Part shown: positions 5,228 to 14,897 of the stretch, piece by piece
How the letters are laid out: each line of letters opens with the position of its first letter
Numbering within the stretch: position 1 is the stretch's first letter
From: an uncultured Clostridia bacterium
GTDB taxonomy: Bacteria > Bacillota > Clostridia > Oscillospirales > CAG-272
Assembly (NCBI GenBank): GCA_945485605.1
Contig: CALYSG010000010.1
Coordinates: forward strand, 1 to 20,807
Length of the DNA: 20,807 nucleotides
Direction of reading: 5' to 3'
Notes under the pieces: model-generated
What the model was told of the DNA's origin: nothing
The model's database searches: none
What the model saw: only the letters and a program-made list of their open reading frames with translations
Translations under genes and position numbers: made by a program

Positions 5228-8200
5228 CCCGTTTTTCAGGGAAATTTCAAGATATTTGGCAAACATATCTTTAATTTTGACAACAGGATCTCCTGTCGAG
5301 GGGATTCTGAAGGTAATATAGGCCTCGTTGGCTATAACAGCACGCATTTTTACGCCCGTTTCATCCGATAGCTCCTGCCAGACGTCGACCATCAGCTTAT
5401 TCGGATAAACGCTTATATTTACGCCGTTCTGCGTTACCTTTGCGAATCCGCATTTTACGGCATAGGAGCGCATAAGTGCTGTCTTAAGAAGGTTCATTGC
5501 CTCCTGCGGCGGTTCGCCGAATCGGTCGGACAGCTCATCAAGGATATCGCTCATATCTTCTTCGCTTTCTATCATTGCTATCTTCTTATAAAGTGCCATT
5601 CTCTGAGGCTGATATTTAACGTACTTTTCCGGAATATAGGCGTTAACGTCGAGCGACACCGTGCACTCATTTTTTGCGGCAACCGGCTTTCCCTGCTCCT
5701 CAAGGACGGCCTCGTGCAGAAGCTTTATATAAAGATCGTAGCCTATCGCGTCGAGATGACCGTGCTGTTCGGCTCCGAGAAGATTTCCGGCACCCCTCAG
5801 CTCAAGGTCACGCATGGCGATTCTGAAGCCCGCACCGAATTCTGCGTATTCCCTGATAGCCTCAAGCCTTTTCTCGGCTATTTCGGAAAGTGCCCTGCCC
5901 TTCGGGAAGGTAAAATAAGCATAGGCGCGGCGCGAAGATCTTCCTACTCTTCCTCGGATCTGATGGAGCTGAGACAGCCCGAGCCGCTGCGCATTGTCAA
6001 CTATAAGCGTGTTGGCGTTCGGGACATCTATCCCGGTTTCAATGATGCTCGTACAGACAAGTATATCTATCTCACCCGCAAGCATGGATCGCCATATATC
6101 CTCAAGTCGATCCTTTTCCATCTTGCCGTGCGCCGTTACTATTCTCGCTTCAGGGAAAGCCGTAGCTAACCTTGATGCCACGGAATCTATCGTTTCTATC
6201 ATATTATGAAGATAGAACACCTGTCCGCCGCGTCGCAACTCGCGTCTTATCGCCTCAAATATTATGAGATCGTCATCCTCAAGCACATAGGTCTGTACCG
6301 GAAGTCTGTCCCCCGGGGCTTCGTCAAGCACAGATATATCTCGTATTCCGCTCATAGCCATGTTCAGCGTTCTCGGTATAGGCGTAGCGGTCAGCGCCAG
6401 AACGTCGATATTCCCCGCGATCTGCTTGATCTTCTCCTTCTGTGCAACCCCGAAACGCTGTTCTTCATCGATTATCAGCAGTCCGAGGTCGTTGAATGCT
6501 ATGTCCTTTGATAGCATACGGTGCGTACCGATAAGAAGATCAACTTCTCCGCGCTTTACAGCACGAAGAGTTGCTGCCTGTTGCTTTGCCGTACGGAAGC
6601 GTGAGAGCATATCTATGTGAACGGGAAAAGCTCGCATACGGCTCTGCGCGGTCTGATAGTGCTGAAGAGCGAGGAGCGTGGTCGGAACGAGTATCGCTAC
6701 CTGCTTCCCGTCAAGTATGGCTTTGTACGCCGCGCGAAGTGCAACCTCGGTCTTGCCGAATCCGACGTCTCCGCAAAGAAGTCTGTCCATGGGGACAGAG
6801 CGTTCCATGTCTTCCTTGATTTCCTCTGTGACCGAAAGCTGGGAGTCGGTCTCCTCATACTCGAATGCCGACTCAAAATCGCGCTGAAAGTCGTCATCGG
6901 GCGGGAATGCGTGCCCCGGGCGGCGCATTCTTTCCGCGTACAGCTTGATAAGATCCTTGGCGATCTCCTTGACCGCAGCTTTGGCTTTTGCTTTTGCCCT
7001 TCCCCATTCGGCACCGCCGAACTTTGAGAGCTTGACAAGTCCGTCGTCAGCGTGAGCGCCGATATATTTTGAGATCATATCGAGCTTGTCTGTTGGAAGA
7101 AACAGTTTGTCCGATCCGGCGTATTTTATGTGGATATAGTCGCGGCTGACTCCGTTTATCGTAAGGTTTTCTATTCCCTCATACTGACCTATACCGTAGT
7201 TCTCGTGAACGACGTAGTCACCGACGGTCAGTTCGTTGAAGGACATTATTGTCTCTCCGCTCTTTTTCTTTTTTGAGCGTCGGCGAAGTCTTGCCGCGGC
7301 GGCACTTGCCGTTCTTTCATCTGCAACCGTAGTCAGTACGGCAAGCTTCGGAATTATCAGCTCATAGCCGCTTACCGTTGCACCCGAGGTCACGATTACA
7401 GTTCCCGGCGGTATGTCGGAAACGTTGAATTCACCGGTTTCCGCGCCCACTATCGCATTGAACCCGTTACCTGAAAGCAGTCCGGAAAGATTTGCCGCCT
7501 CGGTGTCGTTTCCGGTAGCAATAAGCACTCTCCAGCCTCCGTCACGATAAGGCGTCAAGTCTTCTGTCAGCATATTAAGATTTCCCGAATATGACACCGT
7601 GTGTCTTGATCGGAAAGTGAACATACCTCCGAGCTTTACCGATGAAAGCCCTCTCGCGATAGAATCGATATAAACAGTAGCCGATCTGTCATAAAAAACA
7701 TCGAGAGCCGGCGGCTCTTTTGAATAATCGGCGTACTTCGGTGATACCGTGCCGGCTGAAACGAGCTCCTTGATCCTCTCATTCGAGTGCCACAACGTAG
7801 CCTTCAGCCTCTCGGCAATTTCCGACGGATTTTTTAGGAATACCCTGCTCCGCCCGGTAAAATAGTCGAGAAGCGAACACTTTTCGGGGTATATTTTAGA
7901 AATATATTTGTCAGTAAACGAAACGTCACTACCCGTGTTAAGCGCCTCTGTGATTGCATTCTCTTCGTTTCGAATCTCTTCCTTTGCGCTATCGTCCTTT
8001 GTCATTGATCTGAGACGTGATACCGTTTTTCGGATTTCCTCAAGCGTTTCCCTGTCGCATATGACCTCACGCGCCGGAGGAAGCTTTGCGGACCTTACAT
8101 TTGTCAAAAGTCTCTGTGTTCTCGGATCGAATATTCCCATTCTGTCGACTTCATCTCCGAAAAGTTCAATGCGCAAAGGTGACGAAGGACTGAGGCTCTC

Positions 8201-8800
8201 TCCGTTTTCCGAAACGTAATCACCGAACGGAGGATATATGTCTATAATACCGCCGCGGCGCGCAAACTGACCGGGACTTTCGACAAGTTCTACACGGCGA
8301 TATCCGATACCGATCAGCTTCTCGGTAAGTCTGTCGGGGTCGATCGTGCCGTCCGCCGAAATATTTACCGTTGCTTCAATAAGTCTGCCCGGCGGGATAG
8401 TGTATCCGAGAGCCGCTTCGGGCGTAGTTATCACAGCGTCAAGCCTTCCGAGAAGCAGCCCGTAAAGAACCATAAGCCTCTCATGTTCATACTCATGGGA
8501 GGCTGAAATATTATAAAATGTAAGATCTCTCGAAAGGAATGCCGCCGCCTTCAGTGATTCTGCGCAAAAGAGGCGGCTGTAATGCCCGCACAGCTTCTCG
8601 TCGGGGCAGATTATCAGGGTACTGCCGCCCTCTTTTCTCAGGTCGGAAATGACCGATACGAGAAAGGCATCGGCAGCCCCGTCACATAGACCCGTAACAA
8701 GCAGAGGGCGCGTTTTCCGTGCGGCGAGCTGACTTTTGAACTCGTTAAAAAATTGCGTATATTCCCTTTCGGTTCTGATCCCGTCGGTCAGTAAAGACAT
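5225..8800 (-). CDS. mfd: Transcription-repair coupling factor Mfd
   Basis: Mfd is a cytoplasmic ATP-driven DNA translocase that displaces RNA polymerase stalled at DNA lesions and recruits UvrA for nucleotide excision repair. At 1191 residues it has the normal length. In order there are: a UvrB-like N-terminal region (about 1-350), the RNA-polymerase-interacting CarD-like domain starting near VGDYVVHENYGIGQY (about 525-590), and the RecG-like translocase with Walker A GDVGFGKTE (about 676-684), the DEEQRFG box (about 775-781) and the HQIRGRVGRSS motif (about 945-955). The C-terminal D7 domain fills roughly 1030-1190. No key motif is broken. GGGAG precedes the ATG, and pth ends 18 bp upstream, so the two are cotranscribed. 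Confidence 0.98.
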   Translation of the reverse strand: MSLLTDGIRTEREYTQFFNEFKSQLAARKTRPLLVTGLCDGAADAFLVSVISDLRKEGGSTLIICPDEKLCGHYSRLFCAESLKAAAFLSRDLTFYNISASHEYEHERLMVLYGLLLGRLDAVITTPEAALGYTIPPGRLIEATVNISADGTIDPDRLTEKLIGIGYRRVELVESPGQFARRGGIIDIYPPFGDYVSENGESLSPSSPLRIELFGDEVDRMGIFDPRTQRLLTNVRSAKLPPAREVICDRETLEEIRKTVSRLRSMTKDDSAKEEIRNEENAITEALNTGSDVSFTDKYISKIYPEKCSLLDYFTGRSRVFLKNPSEIAERLKATLWHSNERIKELVSAGTVSPKYADYSKEPPALDVFYDRSATVYIDSIARGLSSVKLGGMFTFRSRHTVSYSGNLNMLTEDLTPYRDGGWRVLIATGNDTEAANLSGLLSGNGFNAIVGAETGEFNVSDIPPGTVIVTSGATVSGYELIIPKLAVLTTVADERTASAAAARLRRRSKKKKSGETIMSFNELTVGDYVVHENYGIGQYEGIENLTINGVSRDYIHIKYAGSDKLFLPTDKLDMISKYIGAHADDGLVKLSKFGGAEWGRAKAKAKAAVKEIAKDLIKLYAERMRRPGHAFPPDDDFQRDFESAFEYEETDSQLSVTEEIKEDMERSVPMDRLLCGDVGFGKTEVALRAAYKAILDGKQVAILVPTTLLALQHYQTAQSRMRAFPVHIDMLSRFRTAKQQAATLRAVKRGEVDLLIGTHRMLSKDIAFNDLGLLIIDEEQRFGVAQKEKIKQIAGNIDVLALTATPIPRTLNMAMSGIRDISVLDEAPGDRLPVQTYVLEDDDLIIFEAIRRELRRGGQVFYLHNMIETIDSVASRLATAFPEARIVTAHGKMEKDRLEDIWRSMLAGEIDILVCTSIIETGIDVPNANTLIVDNAQRLGLSQLHQIRGRVGRSSRRAYAYFTFPKGRALSEIAEKRLEAIREYAEFGAGFRIAMRDLELRGAGNLLGAEQHGHLDAIGYDLYIKLLHEAVLEEQGKPVAAKNECTVSLDVNAYIPEKYVKYQPQRMALYKKIAMIESEEDMSDILDELSDRFGEPPQEAMNLLKTALMRSYAVKCGFAKVTQNGVNISVYPNKLMVDVWQELSDETGVKMRAVIANEAYITFRIPSTGDPVVKIKDMFAKYLEISLKNG

Positions 8801-8818
8801 ATCATTCTCCCAAAGATT

Positions 8819-9451
8819 TTAACGGTTTTTTCCGTTGCATAACATCATTGCTCCGTCAAAGTCACCCGCAACCATTCTTTCGATTCCTTTCATGGCTGTT
8901 CCGAATTCGTCAAAGAGTATCTTCTGCTCATCCTTCGTAAATTCGGAAAGCACCCAGTCGGCGAGCGGATAATCGGGATGCGGCTTTTCCCCTATTCCTA
9001 TGCGAAGACGCGGAAAAGAATCGCTTCCGAGGTGAGCAATGATGCTCCTCATGCCTTTCTGTCCGCCATCCGAACCGGACCGACGGACTCTCATCCTGCC
9101 TACCGGTAAGGAAATATCGTCCGAAATGACGATTATGTGATCCGCAGGAATCTTATAAAAATCTGCCGCTTGTCTGACTGCGATACCGGATTCATTCATG
9201 TATGTCTGGGGCTTCATAAGCAACACGCGGGAGCCTCCCATCACCGCGTCAGCGGTGAGTGCATTGAATTTTGCACGGTTGACCGTCACCGAAAGCCGTT
9301 CGGCGATATAGTCAAGCGTAAGAAAACCTGTGTTATGGCGTGTGTAAAGGTATTCCCTGCCGGGATTGCCGAGTCCTACTACAAGAAAAGCCACCGGACC
9401 AGCCGATGCCTGCGTATTTTCATTGCGCTTAAAAAAATCGAATATACTCAT
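8819..9451 (-). CDS. pth: Peptidyl-tRNA hydrolase
   Basis: Pth releases peptides from peptidyl-tRNAs that drop off the ribosome, recycling tRNA. The ATG at 9451 (MSIFDFFKRNENTQ) is chosen because GGAAAG lies just upstream; a longer frame would need a TTG at 9472, almost on the transcription start. The product is 210 residues, slightly long because of a ~20-residue N-terminal extension before VVGLGNPG. Catalytic residues are visible: Asn in GLGNPG, His in TRHNTGF, and Asp in VISDDISLPVG. The usual GGHNG loop reads GGQKG, so the positions of E. coli H113/N114 are Q and K; this is a variant, not a truncation. It is the first gene of the pth-mfd unit, behind a perfect consensus promoter. Confidence 0.97.
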   Translation of the reverse strand: MSIFDFFKRNENTQASAGPVAFLVVGLGNPGREYLYTRHNTGFLTLDYIAERLSVTVNRAKFNALTADAVMGGSRVLLMKPQTYMNESGIAVRQAADFYKIPADHIIVISDDISLPVGRMRVRRSGSDGGQKGMRSIIAHLGSDSFPRLRIGIGEKPHPDYPLADWVLSEFTKDEQKILFDEFGTAMKGIERMVAGDFDGAMMLCNGKNR

Positions 9452-9482
9452 TTTCAACTTTCCAAATATCAATATTGCTAAT

Positions 9483-9511
9483 ATTATACCCTAATTACGT
9501 TCTCCTGTCAA
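9483..9511 (-). promoter_or_regulatory. Consensus sigma-A promoter of the pth-mfd unit
   Basis: On the minus strand, TTGACA (9506-9511) and TATAAT (9483-9488) are both perfect and separated by 17 bp. The start would be near 9476, leaving a short leader of about 25 nt before the pth ATG. Confidence 0.93.
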
Positions 9512-9571
9512 TCTTTTTTGTCTGAAGCGCGAATTATTTGCGGAAAAGTCCAAAAAAATGCTCTTAACCCC

Positions 9572-9601
9572 TTGAAAAATCCACGAGTAATATGTTATAA
9601 T
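9572..9601 (+). promoter_or_regulatory. Sigma-A promoter of ppdK
   Basis: TTGAAA (9572-9577) and TATAAT (9596-9601) are separated by 18 bp on the plus strand. The leader would be about 33 nt. It is divergent from the pth promoter, about 60 bp away. Confidence 0.82.
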
Positions 9602-9640
9602 ATGCGTTGTATGCAAAATATATGATTAGGAGAAAAAAAC

Positions 9641-12274
9641 ATGAGCAAAAAGTATGTTTACCTCTTTACTGAGGGCAACGCCGACATGCGTGAGCTCCTC
9701 GGCGGTAAGGGTGCAAACCTTGCCGAAATGACCAACATCGGGCTTCCTGTTCCCCAGGGCTTCACCATCACGACAGAAGCCTGCACTCAGTACTATGAGG
9801 ACGGCAGAAGAATCAACGACGAGATCATGGCAGAGATCATGAAAAACGTCGAGAAGATGGAAGAGATCAACGGCAAAAAGTTCGGCGATCTCACCAATCC
9901 TCTGCTCGTTTCGGTCCGTTCGGGTGCCCGCGCTTCGATGCCCGGTATGATGGACACGATTCTTAACCTCGGCCTTAACGACGAAGTATGCGCCGCTATG
10001 ATCAAAGCCAACCCCGATCCCAAGTTTGAGAGATTCGTTTACGACTCTTACAGAAGATTTATCCAGATGTTCTCCGATGTCGTTATGGAAGTCGGCAAGA
10101 AGTACTTTGAACAGCTCATCGATAAGATGAAGGCGGAAAAGGGCGTACAGTACGACGTAGAACTTACCGCTGCCGATTTAAAGGAGCTTGCCACTCAGTT
10201 CAAAGCCGAGTACAAGAACCAGCTCGGAAGCGACTTCCCCTCCGATCCCAAGACACAGCTTTATGAAGCTATCCGCGCGGTCTTCCGCAGCTGGGACAAC
10301 CCCCGTGCGAACGTTTACCGTCGCGACAACGATATTCCTTACAGCTGGGGTACTGCCGTCAATGTAATGCCTATGGTATTCGGTAACCTCAACAACAACT
10401 CGGGTACAGGCGTTGCCTTCACCCGTGATCCCGCTACCGGCGAGAAGAAGCTCATGGGCGAGTTCCTTGTGAATGCCCAGGGAGAGGACGTCGTTGCCGG
10501 TGTCCGTACTCCTATGCCCATCTCCCAGATGGCAGAGCAGTTCCCCGATGCTTATAAGCAGTTCGTCGATGTCTGCACCATTCTTGAAAACAGATATCGC
10601 GATATGCAGGACATGGAGTTCACCGTCGAGAACGGCAAGCTCTATATGCTCCAGTGCCGCAACGGCAAGCGTACAGCTCAGGCAGCTCTCAAGATCGCAT
10701 GCGACCTCGTTGACGAGGGTATGAGAAGCGAGAAGGAAGCCGTCCTTATGATAGATCCCCGTAACCTTGACACTCTGCTTCACCCGCAGTTCGATACGAA
10801 GGCACTCAAGGCAGCGAAGCCCCTCGGCAGAGGACTCGGTGCATCTCCCGGTGCAGCTTGCGGACAGGTAGTGTTCACTGCTGAAGACGCCGAGAAGTGG
10901 AAAGCCGCCGGAAAGAAGGTCGTTCTTGTCAGACTTGAGACATCTCCTGAGGACATCACCGGCATGAAGGCTTCGCAGGGTATCCTTACCGTTCGCGGCG
11001 GTATGACCTCGCACGCGGCAGTCGTTGCACGCGGAATGGGGACCTGCTGCGTTTCGGGATGCGGCGACATCTCTATGGATGAAGAGAACAAACAGTTCAC
11101 TCTCGCCGGAAGGACATTCCATGAGGGCGACGTGATCTCGATCGACGGTACCACCGGTAACATTTACGGTGAAGCCATCCCGACAGTTGACGCTCAAATC
11201 GGCGGAGACTTCGGCAGGATCATGGGTTGGGCTGACAAGTACAGAAAACTTAAGGTTCGCACAAATGCGGATACTCCGCGTGACGCCAAGAAGGCACGCG
11301 AACTCGGCGCCGAGGGCATCGGCCTCTGCCGTACAGAGCATATGTTCTTCGAGGCTGACAGAATTGCCGCCTTCCGTGAAATGATCTGCTCCGACACCGT
11401 TGAAGAAAGAGAAGCTGCTCTCGCAAAGATCATGCCTTATCAGCAGGGCGACTTCGAGGCTCTCTACGAAGCTCTCGAGGGCGCACCCGTCTGTATCAGA
11501 TTCCTTGATCCGCCTCTTCATGAGTTCGTACCCAACACCGAAGAGGAGATCGCCCTTCTCGCAAAGGCTCAGGGCAAGACAGTTGCACGCATCAAGGAGA
11601 TCATCACCGGTCTGCATGAGTTCAACCCGATGATGGGTCACCGCGGATGCCGTCTGACCGTCACCTATCCCGAGATCGCGAAGATGCAGACGACTGCTGT
11701 CATCCGTGCCGCTATCAATGTAAGCCGCAAGCACCCCGACTGGAAGATCGTTCCCGAGATCATGATCCCGCTGGTCGGCGAAGATAAAGAGCTCAAGTTC
11801 GTCAAGAACATCGTCGTTGAGACTGCCGATGCCGAGATCAAGGCTGCCGGTGCTGACCTTAATTACGAGGTCGGTACTATGATCGAGATCCCGAGAGCCG
11901 CTCTTACCGCCGATGACATTGCAAAGGACGCTGACTTCTTCTGCTTCGGAACCAACGACCTCACTCAGATGACCTTCGGCTTCTCGCGCGACGATGCCGG
12001 CAAGTTCCTCGGTGCCTACTACGATGCGAAGATCTACGAGAGCGATCCGTTTGCGAAGCTCGACCAGACCGGCGTCGGAAGACTTATGGAAATGGCTGTC
12101 AAGCTCGGTAAGGGAGTCAACAACAAGCTCCATATCGGTATATGCGGCGAACACGGCGGCGATCCCGCTTCCGTCGAGTTCTGCAACAAGATCGGTCTTG
12201 ACTATGTTTCCTGCTCGCCTTTCAGAGTACCGATCGCAAGACTTGCCGCGGCTCAGGCTGCGCTCAAGGACTGA
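9641..12274 (+). CDS. ppdK: Pyruvate, phosphate dikinase
   Basis: PPDK interconverts pyruvate + ATP + Pi and phosphoenolpyruvate + AMP + PPi, a central glycolytic/gluconeogenic step in many anaerobes. The 877-residue length matches the bacterial enzyme. The N-terminal ATP-grasp part (about 1-340) includes GGKGANLAEM. The central phosphohistidine domain has GGMTSHAAVVARGMG with the catalytic His at 458. The C-terminal PEP/pyruvate barrel has GLCRTEHMF and ICGEHGGDP with the catalytic Cys at 835. These match His455 and Cys831 of the Clostridium symbiosum enzyme. An AGGAG site precedes the ATG. Codons in this gene strongly favour C-ending forms compared with its neighbours, as expected for a highly expressed gene. 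No regulatory kinase/phosphatase gene is nearby. It is a single-gene unit. Confidence 0.99.
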   Translation: MSKKYVYLFTEGNADMRELLGGKGANLAEMTNIGLPVPQGFTITTEACTQYYEDGRRINDEIMAEIMKNVEKMEEINGKKFGDLTNPLLVSVRSGARASMPGMMDTILNLGLNDEVCAAMIKANPDPKFERFVYDSYRRFIQMFSDVVMEVGKKYFEQLIDKMKAEKGVQYDVELTAADLKELATQFKAEYKNQLGSDFPSDPKTQLYEAIRAVFRSWDNPRANVYRRDNDIPYSWGTAVNVMPMVFGNLNNNSGTGVAFTRDPATGEKKLMGEFLVNAQGEDVVAGVRTPMPISQMAEQFPDAYKQFVDVCTILENRYRDMQDMEFTVENGKLYMLQCRNGKRTAQAALKIACDLVDEGMRSEKEAVLMIDPRNLDTLLHPQFDTKALKAAKPLGRGLGASPGAACGQVVFTAEDAEKWKAAGKKVVLVRLETSPEDITGMKASQGILTVRGGMTSHAAVVARGMGTCCVSGCGDISMDEENKQFTLAGRTFHEGDVISIDGTTGNIYGEAIPTVDAQIGGDFGRIMGWADKYRKLKVRTNADTPRDAKKARELGAEGIGLCRTEHMFFEADRIAAFREMICSDTVEEREAALAKIMPYQQGDFEALYEALEGAPVCIRFLDPPLHEFVPNTEEEIALLAKAQGKTVARIKEIITGLHEFNPMMGHRGCRLTVTYPEIAKMQTTAVIRAAINVSRKHPDWKIVPEIMIPLVGEDKELKFVKNIVVETADAEIKAAGADLNYEVGTMIEIPRAALTADDIAKDADFFCFGTNDLTQMTFGFSRDDAGKFLGAYYDAKIYESDPFAKLDQTGVGRLMEMAVKLGKGVNNKLHIGICGEHGGDPASVEFCNKIGLDYVSCSPFRVPIARLAAAQAALKD

Positions 12275-12300
12275 GTGTAAACTACTGAAACAAGCATAAA

Positions 12301-12335
12301 TTATCCCCGCAAAGGAAGATCCTTTGCGGGGATAA
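12301..12335. terminator. Bidirectional terminator between ppdK and the glycan operon
   Basis: A perfect 16-bp inverted repeat (12301-12316 with 12320-12335) with a 3-nt loop has a GC-rich core and AT ends. On the plus strand it is followed by TATTATTTTAG. On the minus strand it follows the flippase stop by 11 nt and continues into TTTATGCTTG. It serves both convergent transcripts. Confidence 0.92.
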
Positions 12336-12346
12336 TATTATTTTAG

Positions 12347-13861
12347 TTATTTCTTCTTGATAAGTGACAGAAAAGCACTCTTGAGCTTAGGAAAATAGAA
12401 AACACAATTTGTCACCGTGAACACCGCAAGCGCGGTGAATCCGACTTTGATCGCAAGAATGAGCCACTCCAGATAGCTTACAGATCCCATAGTATAGAAA
12501 TCGGGGGCAAGCATTTTAACTATAAAGAACAGCGCTGTAACTCCGATAACGTCGACGGCGATATGAAGCAAAAAGTGCCGCAGCTTCCGGTGTATTATGT
12601 GCTTTGACAGATAGACAGCAAGGTAAACCGTGCGATATACCATGGCGGCGAAGGTTCCTATCGCAACTCCGATGAGACCGAATCTGAAAACGAGGACTAC
12701 CGATACTACGATGTTTATGACAGCCTCTATTATAGCGCTCGTCTGTGTCTGCCTGTAATGTCCGGCGGCGAGCACCATGATATTATAGGGCAAGCGAAGA
12801 CAATATGCCGCCTGCGCCAGCGTTATCATATATGCGAACGCAGGCACGATATAGTCGGCGGAGTCCTCAAAGTTTGCCGTATATACCTTTATAAACGGAA
12901 TTATCAGCAGTGCCGTTATTGAAAATGCAAGTGTCACCGCAGTGTGAAGGATCCATTCTATCCTGTCAAAGGAGCGGTTCAGCTCATCCGTTTCGCTTTT
13001 TGCGATCATATTGCCAAACATCGCCTGCATACCGTTTGTAAGTGAGACAATAATCTGCTTCACTCCGTTGACGACAAAATGGTAGACCGCATAGATCGAA
13101 ACATTTTGCAGAGTAGAGAGCAGAGTAAGCACGACTGTATCCGTATTTCCGAGCACTACTGCCGCTATATGCTGGGCGAGACCGTTCCACTTTTGTTTTA
13201 TCGGTTCGCCTGTAACCTTTATTTTGCGGTTGATCTTATACCTTCTTCTCGCGATAACGGTAAGTATAAGAGGCTGAGCAACGAAAATCAGCGAAGTCGT
13301 CAGCTTTACGATCTGAATAGACGCGCCCGCTTTGACGAGAAGAATACATGCAACGGTATTCAGTATCAACGATGCCGCATGAATAGTGTACTGAATGAAT
13401 CCGAGCTGGTCTGCGCTCAGCAGAATTCGGTAGGTCATTCCGATATAATACTGCGCAAACGTACTGATAGATATAACGAATATAAGCAGAAGCGTATCGA
13501 GATATCCGAACGACTCAAGCGTTATCAGCGGATATACCGCCATAAGGAATACAGTATAACCCGCAAGGATATATGCGATCCTTCTGAAAAATCGGTCGGA
13601 CGAGACGACTATACGGCTTATTTCATCGGTATCGTTATCGGCAAGCGGTTTATAAAGAGAAGACTGAACGACCGCGCCGACACCGCATTCCGCGAGAGAA
13701 ATAAATCCCAGAAACTGTGTAACCGACGACACAAGCCCGTTTACCTCCGAGCCGTATTGTGAGATAAAGAGTCTCGGCAGAATAAAACCGCAGACCATAG
13801 TGATCGCCTGATACAAAAGAGAGGATGCCGAATTCAGCATCAGTTTTGTCTTCCGCTTCAT
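12347..13861 (-). CDS. Wzx-type polysaccharide flippase (MOP superfamily)
   Basis: A 504-residue integral membrane protein with about 12-14 hydrophobic segments throughout. The N-terminal region (MLNSASSLLYQAITMVCGFI, then GSEVNGLVSSVTQFLGFISL and ECGVGAVVQSSLYKPLA) is typical of oligosaccharide-repeat-unit flippases, which move undecaprenyl-linked glycan units across the membrane. The ATG at 13861 is chosen because GAGGAGG lies 6 nt upstream; a longer frame would start at TTG 13885 and contain that binding site. It is the last gene of the glycan operon, 36 bp after the dehydrogenase and just before the shared terminator. The transported unit is not known. Confidence 0.9.
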   Translation of the reverse strand: MKRKTKLMLNSASSLLYQAITMVCGFILPRLFISQYGSEVNGLVSSVTQFLGFISLAECGVGAVVQSSLYKPLADNDTDEISRIVVSSDRFFRRIAYILAGYTVFLMAVYPLITLESFGYLDTLLLIFVISISTFAQYYIGMTYRILLSADQLGFIQYTIHAASLILNTVACILLVKAGASIQIVKLTTSLIFVAQPLILTVIARRRYKINRKIKVTGEPIKQKWNGLAQHIAAVVLGNTDTVVLTLLSTLQNVSIYAVYHFVVNGVKQIIVSLTNGMQAMFGNMIAKSETDELNRSFDRIEWILHTAVTLAFSITALLIIPFIKVYTANFEDSADYIVPAFAYMITLAQAAYCLRLPYNIMVLAAGHYRQTQTSAIIEAVINIVVSVVLVFRFGLIGVAIGTFAAMVYRTVYLAVYLSKHIIHRKLRHFLLHIAVDVIGVTALFFIVKMLAPDFYTMGSVSYLEWLILAIKVGFTALAVFTVTNCVFYFPKLKSAFLSLIKKK

Positions 13862-13897
13862 TTTCAGCCTCCTCTGCAATATCAATTCAAAGTATTT

Positions 13898-14854
13898 TTA
13901 TGACCTGTCCTGAAATTTCTTTATGCGTTCGTCAAGGATCACGCCGTCCTTTACGATCAGTGCACCTTCAAGCACATCATCCGGGGTTTCGTTTACAAGC
14001 ATATTTATATAAGGTACTATAGTTGCCGAATTGTTCTCGGTAAAGGTCTTATAGAAAAGCGACGGTGTATGATCGACGGCGTAGTGCATGATCCCGTCGA
14101 CAAAGTAGGTCGGAGCCTCAAAGGTCGTCGGAACGCTCGTCTCTATCCCGCCGTTTCTGTCACAGCTCACATCAACTATCATTGAGTTTGGCCTCATACG
14201 ACTCAGATCCTCTCGGTAAATTATGTGATCGGTGCGCTCGGTGTCCCAGAGTATGCAGTTAACTATAACATCGTAATTCCCGATCTCATCGCGCAGAAGT
14301 TCTTCGGTCTTGCGATCGTATTGCATAACATCGGCACCGAGCATATTCAGAACACGTAATGCTCCTCTGGCGGTATTCCCTCGTCCTATTACGGCGACTT
14401 TGGTCTCGTAAGGCATACGGCCGTAGCACTGAAAGGCGTGCATGATCGCCGCCTCACCTGCAAGCTCATTATTCCGCCAGAATATATGCCTTCCCTTTTG
14501 TGCCATATTCTCCCACGCATAAGCCGAAAGGCGACCGCCGATCAGCTTATCTGTGATCTCGCGGTTCTGAACGGCGTGGAGCCAGCCAAAAACGGTCTGA
14601 TCCTTAAGGAATGACAGATACTCGGCATCTCCGATCTTCGGATCACAGATTATGTTTTTACCCAAGACCGTATTGCGCTCGGCAACGTTAGCACCGACTG
14701 CCTCGTAGTCACTATCTGAAAATCCCATAACATTTCCGTACCCGTGCTCAAAGAACAGCGCCTCCGGATGGCTTATTTTACTGACATCAGGTGGGATCAT
14801 CGCACGACGGTTCTCATTTTCTTTATGACTTATCGGAAATCCGACTGTTTTCAT
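13898..14854 (-). CDS. N5-(carboxyethyl)ornithine synthase-like dehydrogenase (alanine dehydrogenase superfamily)
   Basis: A 318-residue NAD(P)H-dependent enzyme. The N-terminus (KENENRRAMIPPDV, about 11-24) resembles the start of alanine/saccharopine dehydrogenases. A Rossmann nucleotide site follows: VAVIGRGNTARGALRVLNML (153-172). GWLHAVQ (90-96), IVDVSCDRNGGIE (226-238) and DHTPSLFYKT (261-270) align well with lactococcal N5-(1-carboxyethyl)ornithine synthase (GWTH, DVAADAG, NTPSL), and the length matches (313). That enzyme reductively joins pyruvate to the side-chain amine of ornithine or lysine. Here the gene sits between a TupA-like ATP-grasp gene and a flippase gene, so its product may go into a surface glycan (inference). 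Its substrate could differ from ornithine. GAAGGGA lies upstream of the ATG. Confidence 0.78.
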   Translation of the reverse strand: MKTVGFPISHKENENRRAMIPPDVSKISHPEALFFEHGYGNVMGFSDSDYEAVGANVAERNTVLGKNIICDPKIGDAEYLSFLKDQTVFGWLHAVQNREITDKLIGGRLSAYAWENMAQKGRHIFWRNNELAGEAAIMHAFQCYGRMPYETKVAVIGRGNTARGALRVLNMLGADVMQYDRKTEELLRDEIGNYDVIVNCILWDTERTDHIIYREDLSRMRPNSMIVDVSCDRNGGIETSVPTTFEAPTYFVDGIMHYAVDHTPSLFYKTFTENNSATIVPYINMLVNETPDDVLEGALIVKDGVILDERIKKFQDRS

Positions 14855-14897
14855 ATCAAAAATTATCCCTTCTTTTTAATTATGAGGTAAGCAAAGC

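Noticed and set aside
10178..12154. A 658-codon open frame antisense to ppdK
   Set aside because: It lies wholly opposite a well-conserved, highly expressed gene whose strong codon bias removes stop codons from the opposite strand. The translation matches nothing I recognise and has no plausible start signal.
13862..13885. Upstream TTG starts for the flippase, and likewise for pth (9472) and the phosphoglycosyl transferase (19564)
   Set aside because: In each case a good ribosome binding site points to the internal ATG, and in the flippase and pth cases that binding site lies inside the longer frame.
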